Positions 1-7,984 of a stretch of 64,000 nt of DNA are shown here, in pieces (within the stretch, counting starts at the first letter, position 1; each line of letters starts with the position of its first letter). This stretch comes from Devosia yakushimensis. Its GTDB lineage: Bacteria > Pseudomonadota > Alphaproteobacteria > Rhizobiales > Devosiaceae. Below the pieces are notes generated by a model. It saw nothing but the letters and a program-made list of their open reading frames with translations. It was not told the origin of the DNA and searched no databases. The DNA is taken from contig NZ_BSNG01000003.1 of assembly GCF_030159855.1 (NCBI RefSeq), positions 1 through 64,000 of the forward strand, in the 5' to 3' direction. A program made the translations under genes and the position numbers.

Positions 1-440
1 TGCGGCGTGGGCGGGGTCGGCGCGGGCTCGGGTTCGGGCGCAGGCTGGGGCTGCGGCGCCGGTTCGGGCGGGGTTGGTTCGGGCTCGGGCTCCGGTTCGG
101 GCGGCGGGGGCGTCGATTCGGGCGCCGGAGCGCTATTGGTTACCGGCATGGGTGTCGGCCTATCGGCCTCGGACGGAGTTTCCTGGTCCTGTTCGGTATT
201 GCCGGTGGGCTGGGCCAGTTCGGCCGGCTGATCGGACTCGGCAATGGCGGGAGTTTGCGTATCGACCACTTCGCTATCGAGCGAACCCATGCGGATATTG
301 CTGAAATCGCTGACCGGCACCAGATCGACCGCAATCGCGTTCTCAACCGTCGTCAACGGCTCCGCCAGCCCCAGATTGATGAGGCCGATGGTCAGAACCG
401 CGATATGGGCGACAATCGAGACGGTGAGGCCGATGCGCAT
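1..440 (-). CDS. tolA: TolA/TonB-like envelope protein, N-terminal part (cut by window edge)
   Basis: This is the inner-membrane-anchored periplasmic linker of the Tol-Pal system, which connects the TolQR motor to TolB/Pal and helps outer-membrane constriction at division. Only the first 146 codons are in the window. After a short N-terminus there is one hydrophobic segment (about residues 5-27), then an acidic and polar stretch, and from about residue 105 a Pro/Glu-rich run of PEPEP and PAPQPQP type typical of TolA/TonB spacers. The ATG lies 9 bp after the tolR stop, in the same direction, so it completes tolQRA. The C-terminal domain that would distinguish TolA from TonB is outside the window; the TolA name rests mainly on position. 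Confidence 0.85.
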   Translation of the reverse strand, partial: MRIGLTVSIVAHIAVLTIGLINLGLAEPLTTVENAIAVDLVPVSDFSNIRMGSLDSEVVDTQTPAIAESDQPAELAQPTGNTEQDQETPSEADRPTPMPVTNSAPAPESTPPPPEPEPEPEPTPPEPAPQPQPAPEPEPAPTPPTP

Positions 441-449
441 GGGGCGGGC

Positions 450-902
450 CTATTGGTCCTGCTGCTGGGTGATAAGGCCGATCTTGGTGAACCCGGCTGC
501 CGATAGCAGCCCCATGACCCGCATTACCGAGCCATAATTGGCTGTGGTATCGCCACGCAGGAAGATGCGGTCTTCCGTGCCGTTCACAGCCAATGCGGTC
601 ACCGTATTGATGAGCTCAGCCTCCGCCACCACGTCGTCGCCGACATAGATGGTGCCTTCCGGCGTCACCGCAACGGTGATCGGCTGGGTCTGGCTCGAAA
701 GCTCGGCGGCAGCGGTCCTGGGCAGATCGATCGGCACGCCCGACGTCATCATGGGCGCCGCCACCATGAAGATGATGAGCAGCACCAGCATCACGTCCAC
801 CATCGGCGTAATATTGATTTCACTCATCACCCCGCGGCTGCGACGGCGACGGCGGCGGCTACCGCCTCCGCCTCCACCGCCAGATGCGACACCCATACCC
901 AT
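450..902 (-). CDS. tolR: TolR, ExbD/TolR family proton-channel subunit
   Basis: Inner-membrane component of the Tol-Pal motor that uses proton-motive force with TolQ. The 150-residue product starts with a Gly-rich and Arg-rich cytoplasmic tail (a run of seven glycines and six arginines), then the conserved ISEINITPMVDVMLVLLIIF-type transmembrane segment carrying the proton-relay Asp in MVDVML, and an ExbD-like periplasmic domain. I chose the ATG one base after the tolQ stop; a longer open frame upstream would overlap tolQ. The poly-Gly/poly-Arg N-terminus is longer than in E. coli TolR. Translation is probably coupled to tolQ. Confidence 0.95.
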   Translation of the reverse strand: MGMGVASGGGGGGGSRRRRRRSRGVMSEINITPMVDVMLVLLIIFMVAAPMMTSGVPIDLPRTAAAELSSQTQPITVAVTPEGTIYVGDDVVAEAELINTVTALAVNGTEDRIFLRGDTTANYGSVMRVMGLLSAAGFTKIGLITQQQDQ

Positions 903-903
903 G

Positions 904-1614
904 CTAGCGGCTCCGTGCTTCGAGCTGACGGCTGAGAATGGTCGAGAACTCGTCGGCAAAGCCTTCCAGCCGGCCAATCATCTTGCCGGCATCGGCCGAG
1001 AGCTTGTTATAGGCGATAACCGCCGGGATAGCCGCGACGAGGCCAATGGCGGTCGCAAACAGCGCCTCGGCAATCGGCCCGGCCACCACGGCCAGATTGG
1101 TATTGGACGAGGCGGCAATGGCGGTAAAGGCGTTCATAATGCCCCAGACCGTGCCGAACAGGCCGATAAAGGGACCGGCCGAACCGACCGTGGCCAGAAA
1201 GCCCAGGCGCTTTTCCAGCGTCTCGCTCTCGCGGGCAATGGCCACGTCGAGCACCTTGTCGAGCCGCTGCTGCATGCCCACGAAGCTCGCCGCATTCTGC
1301 TCGTGGCTGCGCTTCCACTCCTTCATGGCTGCAACGAAAACCGCGCCCATGCCCCCGCTCGTCTTCTCAGATTGCTGCTGATAGAGCTCTTCCAGCGACT
1401 GGCCGGACCAGAAGACGCGCTCGAAGCGGTTCATCTCGGACTGCGTGCGACGATAGGTGATGGTCTTGTCGATGATGATCGCCCAGCACCAGATCGAGGC
1501 GCCCAGCAAACCAAGCATAACGGCCTTGACGATCCAGTCAGCGGCCCAGAACAGTCCCCAGATGGACAAGTCAGCGTGCGGGGCAACCGCCCCCACAGCA
1601 TCCATGGCTTCCAT
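904..1614 (-). CDS. tolQ: TolQ, MotA/TolQ/ExbB family proton-channel subunit
   Basis: Channel-forming subunit of the Tol-Pal complex. The 236-residue product has three membrane segments: one near residues 20-45, and two in the conserved MotA/ExbB domain around residues 135-200, with the family signature AGPFIGLFGTVWGIM. The start is the internal ATG preceded by AAGGA at a good distance. The frame is open further upstream, but that part runs through a region with no coding character. It is followed directly by tolR and tolA. The 325 bases upstream hold only repeats, so a promoter for tolQRA may lie there, although ybgC and ruvCAB run in the same direction. Confidence 0.95.
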   Translation of the reverse strand: MEAMDAVGAVAPHADLSIWGLFWAADWIVKAVMLGLLGASIWCWAIIIDKTITYRRTQSEMNRFERVFWSGQSLEELYQQQSEKTSGGMGAVFVAAMKEWKRSHEQNAASFVGMQQRLDKVLDVAIARESETLEKRLGFLATVGSAGPFIGLFGTVWGIMNAFTAIAASSNTNLAVVAGPIAEALFATAIGLVAAIPAVIAYNKLSADAGKMIGRLEGFADEFSTILSRQLEARSR

Positions 1615-1846
1615 GAAGTGATCCTTTTCGGCCCGGTCCACATGCCCGACCCACAGCGCAAGCCGATGGCGTCGAAATCTGTCAAAATTAAGAGAAATGC
1701 CCCATTTGCCGGGCTTTGCGGCTCGACAAACGGGATCAGCGTCCCTTTGCCGCAATTATGGTCAAGGAGTAGTTAACAAAGAGAGTCTTGGCGGCGGCTC
1801 ACCAATGCCTCGCCCCTGAGTATTCTCCAGGCCATAGGTTCCCCCG

Positions 1847-1928
1847 GTGTCATTCCCGCGAAAGCGGGAACCCCTGTTTTTAGGGCTCTCCAAGCAAACG
1901 GAGGTTCCCGCTTTCGCGGGAATGACAC
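1847..1928. repeat. Paired palindromic repeat (family 1), two inverted copies
   Basis: The 325-base gap between tolQ and ybgC holds no gene I can support. It contains two inverted copies of a repeat that is itself palindromic: the core TTCCCGCGAAAGCGGGAA, flanked by GTGTCA on the outside. The pair could form one long hairpin or two short ones. Related single or paired copies occur at five other intergenic places in this window. It looks like a REP/BIME-type extragenic element. Confidence 0.8.
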
Positions 1929-1939
1929 GGTGGATGGTC

Positions 1940-2338
1940 CTAGGCCTTGGCGGCGAAGCGCGCGAGGATTTCCCGCGGCATCCGGGCCGGTCCGCCGGCG
2001 GTTTTGATGGCAACGACCACAACATTGGCCCGCGTCAGCACCGTCTGATCACGTAAAATTGCCTGACGCAGCGTCAATCGGGCGCCCGAAATGGTCGCAA
2101 CTTCGGTCGTTACCGTCAGCAGGTCATCGATATGGGCGGCGCCATCGAACTGGAGCTCCATCGAGCGCACGGCAAAGGCAATGCCCTGCGCAGCCAGCTC
2201 GGAATGATGGATGCCCTCGTCGCGCAGAAATTCGGTCCGGCCGCGCTCGAAGAACTTGAGATAGGCGGCGTGATAGACATTACCCGAAAAATCGGTGTCT
2301 TCGTAATAGATGCGGACCGGAAAACTATGCTGCGTCAT
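1940..2338 (-). CDS. ybgC: YbgC-type acyl-CoA thioesterase, Tol-Pal associated
   Basis: Hotdog-fold acyl-CoA thioesterase of the YbgC/4-hydroxybenzoyl-CoA thioesterase family, normally encoded with tol-pal. The 132-residue product opens with RIYYEDTDFSGNVYHAAYL, which holds the catalytic Asp of the YxDTDxxGxVYH motif. The ATG overlaps the stop of the upstream metallophosphoesterase gene as ATGA, which fixes the start and implies coupling. Its place before tolQ matches the usual order, apart from the repeat-filled gap between them. Its physiological substrate cannot be told from sequence. Confidence 0.93.
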   Translation of the reverse strand: MTQHSFPVRIYYEDTDFSGNVYHAAYLKFFERGRTEFLRDEGIHHSELAAQGIAFAVRSMELQFDGAAHIDDLLTVTTEVATISGARLTLRQAILRDQTVLTRANVVVVAIKTAGGPARMPREILARFAAKA

Positions 2339-3153
2339 GTCGCGCCTTCCTTGCCGAGGTCGACGACTACAATCTCCGATTTCGTTCCCAGCCGCACCGG
2401 CCACCCGGAAAAGCCCAATCCCGAGGAAACGATGAGATGGCGGTCCTCCTCGACGATATGGCCGTAGGCGTAGCGGCTGCCATAGCGCGAGGGAACCACC
2501 GGGGTTTTGCCGAACAGGCGCACTTGCCCGCCATGAGTGTGTCCCGAAAGGGTGAGTGCAACATGGCCGGGAACTTCGGGAAAAATATCGGGCTCATGGG
2601 CCATCAGCACCACGGGCTCGTCCGTGCTGACCTGCGCCAGCGCGCCCTTGAGATCATCGACGCCATCCAGCCGGTCATAGCGCCTGGAGTGCTTGGGCGA
2701 GAAGGCAAACTGGTCGCCCAGGCCCGCTAGCCAGAAATAGCGCCCGCCATGAGCGATGCGGACTGCCCGATTGATATGGACCGGAATGCCCACTGCCGCG
2801 AGTGCCGTTTCCGCCCTGGTGGGGCCGCGGGCAATATCGGCGCGGCTATAGCCGTCATAGTCGTGATTGCCCAAAATGGCATGAACGCCGAGCGGCGCGG
2901 ATAGCGCGCCCAGCGCGGCGGCCCAACGCGACGGGTCCAGCTCGAGCGAAAGGCGGGGGCCGGAGGCATAGTCGCCGAGCAGGAGGATTATGTCGGGCAT
3001 GAGGTCATTCGCGCGCCGGCAGAATTCAGCGACGTGCCCCGGATTCGTCCAGGGCGTGCAGGCGTGGAGATCCGCCAGCGCCACGATGCGCAGAGACATG
3101 TCCTGCGGCCAGGCCGGCGGCTTGGGCGCATAATGGGTGACATGCAGGGTCAC
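2335..3153 (-). CDS. Calcineurin-like metallophosphoesterase (YkuE/YaeI-type)
   Basis: Dinuclear-metal phosphoesterase. The metal-binding motifs are in order: DLHAC, GDYASG, GNHDYDG, a lone His in LMAHEPD, and SGHTHGGQ. Relatives such as YaeI and YkuE act on membrane-associated phosphoester or lipid substrates; no substrate is implied here. I chose a GTG start (VTLHVTHYAP) just after the ruvB stop, because the family usually has a short segment before the first motif. An ATG 18 codons later is the alternative, and the GTG has no strong ribosome site. The gene sits between ruvB and ybgC, is coupled to ybgC by ATGA, and has no recognisable signal peptide. Confidence 0.85.
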   Translation of the reverse strand: MTLHVTHYAPKPPAWPQDMSLRIVALADLHACTPWTNPGHVAEFCRRANDLMPDIILLLGDYASGPRLSLELDPSRWAAALGALSAPLGVHAILGNHDYDGYSRADIARGPTRAETALAAVGIPVHINRAVRIAHGGRYFWLAGLGDQFAFSPKHSRRYDRLDGVDDLKGALAQVSTDEPVVLMAHEPDIFPEVPGHVALTLSGHTHGGQVRLFGKTPVVPSRYGSRYAYGHIVEEDRHLIVSSGLGFSGWPVRLGTKSEIVVVDLGKEGAT

Positions 3154-3184
3154 GAGGCACCGTGAGCGAACCGGAGAGCCAGGC

Positions 3185-4222
3185 TCACTCCTCCGGCTCC
3201 TCGAAAAGACTCGCCTGCAGGCCGACAAAGCCCTGCGGCACTACCTTGCCCAGATGCTGGAAGGCGAGCCCGGTGAGCATGCGGCCGCGCGGCGTGCGCT
3301 GGATGAAGCCCTGCTGGATCAGATAGGGCTCCACGATCTCCTCGATGGCGTCACGCGGCTCGCTTAGCGCCGCCGAGATGGTTTCAACGCCCACCGGCCC
3401 GCCATTGTAGAAATCGGCAATGGTCGTGAGATAGCGCCGGTCGAGCTGATCAAGGCCGCGCGCATCGACATCAAGCCGCAATAGCGCCTTGTCGGCCAGC
3501 TTGCGGTCGATCTGGGCAGCGCCGTCGACCAGCGCGAAATCGGTGACCCGGCGCAGCAGGCGCCCGGCAATACGCGGCGTCCCCCGCGAGCGGCGGGCGA
3601 TCTCGAGGGCGCCATCGGCCGCCATCGGCATGCCCAAGAGCCGCGCGCCGCGCGTCACGATCTGCACCAGTTCTTCCGGCGTATAGAAATTGAGCCGCAC
3701 GGGAATGCCGAAACGATCGCGCAGCGGTGTGGTCAAAAGCCCTGCGCGGGTGGTCGCGCCAACCAGGGTGAATTTGGCGAGATCGATCCGCACCGAGCGG
3801 GCGGCCGGCCCCTCCCCGATGATCAGATCGAGCTGAAAGTCTTCCATCGCCGGATAGAGGATTTCTTCGATGGCCGGATTGAGGCGGTGGATTTCGTCGA
3901 TGAACAGCACATCGCGCTCTTCCAGATTTGTCAGCAGCGCCGCCAGATCCCCTGCCTTGGCGATCACCGGACCCGAAGTGGCGCGAAAGCCGACCCCCAG
4001 CTCGCGCGAAATGATCTGCGCCAGCGTGGTCTTGCCCAGGCCCGGAGGGCCGACGAACAACACGTGATCGAGCGCCGCGCCGCGTTGCTTGGCCGCCTGA
4101 ATAAACACTTCGAGATTGGCCCGCGCCGCCGCCTGCCCGACAAATTCGGAAAAGCCGGAAGGGCGCAGGGAGACATCAAGCGGATCGTCACGCCCGGCGG
4201 CGGGGGAAGTCAGGTCGGTCAA
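3185..4222 (-). CDS. ruvB: Holliday junction branch-migration ATPase RuvB
   Basis: Hexameric AAA+ motor that drives branch migration with RuvA. The 345-residue product has the P-loop GPPGLGKTT (about residues 58-66), Walker B LFIDEIHRL (about 105-113), sensor region GATTRAGLLTTPLRDRFG and the C-terminal winged-helix DNA-binding part. Its ATG overlaps the ruvA stop as ATGA, so ruvA and ruvB are coupled. Length and motifs are normal for the family. Confidence 0.98.
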   Translation of the reverse strand: MTDLTSPAAGRDDPLDVSLRPSGFSEFVGQAAARANLEVFIQAAKQRGAALDHVLFVGPPGLGKTTLAQIISRELGVGFRATSGPVIAKAGDLAALLTNLEERDVLFIDEIHRLNPAIEEILYPAMEDFQLDLIIGEGPAARSVRIDLAKFTLVGATTRAGLLTTPLRDRFGIPVRLNFYTPEELVQIVTRGARLLGMPMAADGALEIARRSRGTPRIAGRLLRRVTDFALVDGAAQIDRKLADKALLRLDVDARGLDQLDRRYLTTIADFYNGGPVGVETISAALSEPRDAIEEIVEPYLIQQGFIQRTPRGRMLTGLAFQHLGKVVPQGFVGLQASLFEEPEE

Positions 4223-4836
4223 CTACTCAGCTCCCGCAGCCCCAGCCGGATCAGTCTTTCGGTTGATATCGTGTCCCCCTCTTGCGCCACGATGCGGGCG
4301 AGGGCGGCCGAGGCCTGGGCGCTCGAATAGCCCAGATTGGTCAGGGCGGACACCGCGTCGGACACATTGCCCGCGGCCCGTCCCTCGCCCAATGCGGCCT
4401 GCAGACCCAGCGTTCCGGCGTCGATCCCCGGTCCGGCCGGCACCTTGCCCTTGAGTTCGGTGACGATACGCACGGCAAGTTTTGGCCCCACGCCATTGGC
4501 GCGGCCGACCATGGCCTTGTCCTGCAGCGCAATGGCGCTCGAAATCTCGGCGGGCGACAGGGCCGACAATATCCCCAGCGCCACACGCGCGCCCACGCCC
4601 TGAACCGTCATCAGCAGGTGAAACCAGGCCTTCTCGGTTTCCGTGGCAAAGCCGTAGAGCCGGATCATGTCCTCGCGCACGAAAGTCTCGATGAACACCA
4701 CGCAGGCTTCGCCCACGCGGGGCAATGCCTGCAATGTACGGCTGGAGCAGAAGATTTCGTAGCACACCCCGCCCACATCGATCAGCGCGAAGTCGTCGCC
4801 GAAACTGTCGACCAGCCCCTTGAGCTTCCCGATCAT
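4219..4836 (-). CDS. ruvA: Holliday junction DNA-binding protein RuvA
   Basis: Tetrameric Holliday-junction-binding subunit that targets RuvB to the junction. The 205-residue product begins MIGKLKGLVDSF, has the OB-fold N-terminal domain, the helix-hairpin-helix region with VQGVGARVALGILS and ANGVGPKLAVRIVTELKGK, and a C-terminal domain that contacts RuvB. It overlaps ruvC upstream and ruvB downstream by 4 bases each. Normal in length. Confidence 0.97.
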   Translation of the reverse strand: MIGKLKGLVDSFGDDFALIDVGGVCYEIFCSSRTLQALPRVGEACVVFIETFVREDMIRLYGFATETEKAWFHLLMTVQGVGARVALGILSALSPAEISSAIALQDKAMVGRANGVGPKLAVRIVTELKGKVPAGPGIDAGTLGLQAALGEGRAAGNVSDAVSALTNLGYSSAQASAALARIVAQEGDTISTERLIRLGLRELSS

Positions 4837-5339
4837 GCCAGCGCCCTCAACCGCTGCGCGGCCACCCGGTGATGGGCATGGCAGATCGCGATCGCCAGCG
4901 CATCGGCCGCGTCAGCGCCCTTGAACTGCGCCGCCGGCATCAAGGTTCGCACCATCAGCTCCACCTGCCCCTTTTCCGCATGGCCCGTGCCCACCACCGA
5001 TTTCTTGACCAGATTGGCCGCATATTCGGCAACCGGCACGCCACGGGCCGCCGGCGTCAACAGAGCCACGCCCCGCGCCTGCCCAAGGATCAGCGCCGAG
5101 CGCGCGCCCTGATTGACGAAAGTCTCTTCCACCGCCGCCTCATGCGGGTTGAACCGGTCGAGCACATCGCCAAGCCCGGCAAAGAGTACGGCAAGCCGGT
5201 CGGCCAGCGCACCATCGGTTGGCGGCGTCAGCGTCCCTGCCGCCACAAAGCTCAGCCGATTGCCCTGCGTTTCGATCACGCCCCAGCCACAGCGGCGCAG
5301 GCCCGGATCGATGCCGATGATTCGTACGCTCGCATTCAT
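4833..5339 (-). CDS. ruvC: Holliday junction resolvase RuvC
   Basis: Dimeric endonuclease that resolves Holliday junctions. The 168-residue product starts MNASVRIIGIDPGLRR, containing the first catalytic Asp in GIDPG. The later acidic residues lie in AAVEETFVNQ and in the C-terminal DAADALAIAICHAHH. The ATG is internal to a much longer open frame; the extra upstream codons are not RuvC-like and run into the divergent promoter region. First gene of the minus-strand ruvCAB - phosphoesterase - ybgC - tolQRA run. Confidence 0.97.
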   Translation of the reverse strand: MNASVRIIGIDPGLRRCGWGVIETQGNRLSFVAAGTLTPPTDGALADRLAVLFAGLGDVLDRFNPHEAAVEETFVNQGARSALILGQARGVALLTPAARGVPVAEYAANLVKKSVVGTGHAEKGQVELMVRTLMPAAQFKGADAADALAIAICHAHHRVAAQRLRALA

Positions 5340-5505
5340 AGGCACATCCTTAGTGTGGCTACGGCAACTTACCAAGCCGAATGTGAACAAAAAGGCAACA
5401 GAACCCGGTGGAAAACTGCGAAACGATAAAATTGTCCCCAAGCCGACAAGACCATGTTCAGCAGCCCCTCCTACCTTCACATCCGGGAATGCAAGGACGA
5501 ACCAG

Positions 5506-6261
5506 ATGACCGGATTACGAAGGGGCCTCCCCAAGCGGGCTTGGGCTCACGTCTATCGTGTAACCGGAGGGATCATCGCCGTTTCAATCGTCATTTCCGT
5601 CATCCTGACCAATGTCATCATGGAAGTGTCCTCCAATGGCGTGAATGTGCAGGGGCTGGCGGTCTCGGTAATCATGCCGATCGTTCTGGGCGGGCCGATG
5701 ACATTCTTCCTCGTGCTCAAGCATGAGCAATTGCGCTTCGCCAACGAGCAGCTCGCCCATATGGCGACCACCGACTGGCTGACCGGGTGCCTGAACCGCG
5801 GCGCCTTCACCGGCAAGGTCGCCACCTATCTGGAACGGCGCAATCAGCAGCCCGGCGACGGCGGCGCGCTGCTGATCGTGGATGCGGACGACTTCAAGCG
5901 CGTCAACGACACCTTCGGCCATCACAATGGCGACGAAGCCCTGCGCCTGATGGCCCAGGCCATTCGCGGCGCGGTGGGCCGGCATGACCTGGTGGGGCGG
6001 CTCGGGGGCGAGGAATTCGGCATTTTCCTTGCGGAAGCGAGCCTGGAAACGGCCGATCTGGCTGCCGAACGGGTTCGCATGGCCGTCGGCGCGATTGTCT
6101 TTGCTCCGGGCGACACGCCCTGCCCGCTTTCGGTCAGCATCGGGGGCGCGGCCTATGTGAGCCGAGCCCGTTTTGCCGACCTCTACCGCCTCGCCGACCA
6201 GCGGCTCTACGACGCCAAGAATACCGGGCGGGACCGCGTCGCCATGATGCAAGCCGCCTGA
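5506..6261 (+). CDS. Membrane-anchored diguanylate cyclase (GGDEF), first of a tandem pair
   Basis: Makes cyclic di-GMP from two GTP. The 251-residue product has two N-terminal hydrophobic segments (about residues 19-41 and 50-70), a short linker, and a GGDEF domain starting at TTDWLTGCLNRGAF with the active-site motif RLGGEEFGIF. The residues upstream of the A-site read GRHD where an RxxD inhibitory site would be, so the arginine of the I-site is missing. Start chosen at the ATG preceded by AAGGA; the frame is open further upstream into the ruvC promoter region. It is divergent from ruvC and followed by a paralogue. Confidence 0.92.
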   Translation: MTGLRRGLPKRAWAHVYRVTGGIIAVSIVISVILTNVIMEVSSNGVNVQGLAVSVIMPIVLGGPMTFFLVLKHEQLRFANEQLAHMATTDWLTGCLNRGAFTGKVATYLERRNQQPGDGGALLIVDADDFKRVNDTFGHHNGDEALRLMAQAIRGAVGRHDLVGRLGGEEFGIFLAEASLETADLAAERVRMAVGAIVFAPGDTPCPLSVSIGGAAYVSRARFADLYRLADQRLYDAKNTGRDRVAMMQAA

Positions 6262-6335
6262 TCCTGGAGACCAGTATGTAACCGGACTGCCCCAAAAATT
6301 TTCAGCGCTTGATTTCTCCCATTTGCGAGTTCCTC

Positions 6336-7118
6336 ATGTTGCCTTCCAAGACTTTGATCGCCTTGCAAAGCTGGTCCGGCGTTGCCCGCTCGACCTTGTT
6401 CGGTACCCTCGCCTGCATCGTGGTCTCAGTCACTTTCAACGCGCTGTTTTTCGACGATCTGGGAACGCAGGCGCTGCATCGCTCGATTGCCAGCGCCACG
6501 ATATTGCCGATCATCCTAGGATTGCCGCTTTTCGGCTATGTCAGCCTGCGTTTGCGGGGCCTGGCCATAACCAACCGGCGCCTTGGGCTGGTCGCCCGGA
6601 CCGACAGCCTGACCGACTGTCTCAATCGTGGCGCCTTCACCGCCAAGGTCGCAACCCAATTGGCCAAGGAACAGAAGAGGCCGAGCGGCGCCCTGCTGAT
6701 GATCGACGCCGACAATTTCAAGGCCATCAACGATCTCTTCGGCCATGATGCGGGCGACGAGGCCCTGACCATCATCGCCCGCTCGATCCGCGCCGTCTTG
6801 CGCGGCGGCGACATTGTCGGGCGCATGGGCGGCGAGGAATTCGGCGTTTACCTACCGGGCGCCGACATGCGCAGCGCCGAGGTCATTGCCGAGCGTATCC
6901 GCCGTTCGGTCAACCTGGCCGTCTTCCTGCCCCATGGGCGGTCCCGGCCGCTTTCGGTCAGTGTAGGCGGGGCGGTGTTCGACCAGCCCACCAGCTTTTC
7001 CGAGCTATTCCATATCGCCGATCAGCGGCTTTACGGCGCCAAGCAAACCGGACGCAATCGCGTGACAATTGCCCATATCACCGACCATCCGGTGGTGGAT
7101 CTCAAAAAGAGCGCATGA
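6336..7118 (+). CDS. Membrane-anchored diguanylate cyclase (GGDEF), second of a tandem pair
   Basis: Paralogue of the preceding gene with the same layout: two hydrophobic segments in the first 75 residues, then a GGDEF domain (RTDSLTDCLNRGAF ... RMGGEEFGVY). Unlike the first copy, it keeps RGGD at the I-site position, so product inhibition by c-di-GMP is expected here but not there. 260 residues from the ATG; an in-frame TTG nine codons earlier is less likely. The gap between the two genes is only 74 bases, so co-transcription is probable. No sensory domain beyond the membrane part is visible. Confidence 0.92.
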   Translation: MLPSKTLIALQSWSGVARSTLFGTLACIVVSVTFNALFFDDLGTQALHRSIASATILPIILGLPLFGYVSLRLRGLAITNRRLGLVARTDSLTDCLNRGAFTAKVATQLAKEQKRPSGALLMIDADNFKAINDLFGHDAGDEALTIIARSIRAVLRGGDIVGRMGGEEFGVYLPGADMRSAEVIAERIRRSVNLAVFLPHGRSRPLSVSVGGAVFDQPTSFSELFHIADQRLYGAKQTGRNRVTIAHITDHPVVDLKKSA

Positions 7119-7147
7119 AAAAGGCGGCGCCGCGGCACCGCCCTTTC
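7119..7147. terminator. Likely bidirectional terminator between convergent genes
   Basis: The short space between the second cyclase gene and yebC, which converge, holds an imperfect stem with AAAGGCGG on one side and CCGCCCTTT on the other, ending in A and T tracts. It would serve both strands. Confidence 0.5.
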
Positions 7148-7163
7148 GCAAAACCGGAAGGCC

Positions 7164-7910
7164 TCAGCTGGCGAGCTTGGCCATGTCCTCTTCGCTCATT
7201 TCGAAGTTCGAATAGACATTCTGCACGTCGTCATCTTCTTCGAGCGTATTGATCAGCTTCATCAGGGTGCTGCCCTTTTCCGCATCGATCGGCGTCTTGT
7301 TTTGCGGCTCCCAGATCGCCTTGACCGATTCAGCCTCGCCCAGCACCTTTTCCAGCGCCGCTGCAACTTCCACCATCGCCTCGAAGGACGTGTAGATATA
7401 ATGGCCTTCCTCGTCGCTCTCGACGTCGTCGGCGCCTGCCTCGATGGCCGCTTCCATCACCTTGTCTTCAGTGCCGGCAGCGATCGGATAGGTGATCTCG
7501 CCAATACGGTCGAACATGAAGCCGACCGAATTGGTTTCCCCCATCGCGCCACCATTCTTGGAGAAATACGAGCGGACATTGGAGGCAGTGCGATTGCGAT
7601 TGTCGGTCAGCGCCTCGACGATGATGGCGACACCGCCCGGGCCATAGCCCTCATAGCGGATTTCATCATAGTTCTCGCCATCGCTGCCGATGGCCTTCTT
7701 GATGGCGCGGTCGATATTGTCCTTGGGCATGGACTGGGCGCGGGCATTGGTGACCGCCAGGCGCAGGCGGGCATTGAAGGCGGGGTCGGGCATGCCCAGC
7801 TTGGCCGCAACCGTGATTTCACGCGCCAGCTTGGAGAAGATCTTGGAGCGCACCGCGTCGGACTTGCCTTTGCGGTGCATGATGTTTTTGGCGTGGGAAT
7901 GGCCTGCCAT
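7164..7910 (-). CDS. yebC: YebC/PmpR family protein
   Basis: YebC/TACO1 family. Members have been described as DNA-binding regulators and, more recently, as helpers of ribosome translation through proline stretches. The 248-residue product has the full family N-terminus MAGHSHAKNIMHRKGK and the motifs RYEGYGPGGVAIIVEALTDN and FMFDRIGEI. The length is usual. In many alphaproteobacteria yebC lies directly before ruvC; here the two cyclase genes intervene. Confidence 0.95.
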   Translation of the reverse strand: MAGHSHAKNIMHRKGKSDAVRSKIFSKLAREITVAAKLGMPDPAFNARLRLAVTNARAQSMPKDNIDRAIKKAIGSDGENYDEIRYEGYGPGGVAIIVEALTDNRNRTASNVRSYFSKNGGAMGETNSVGFMFDRIGEITYPIAAGTEDKVMEAAIEAGADDVESDEEGHYIYTSFEAMVEVAAALEKVLGEAESVKAIWEPQNKTPIDAEKGSTLMKLINTLEEDDDVQNVYSNFEMSEEDMAKLAS

Positions 7911-7984
7911 TCGAAACCTCGGAAACGGTCATAACTTGAATTTGGCCCGCTTATAGGGGCAGGCCGCCCAAAAATAAAGCGTGG

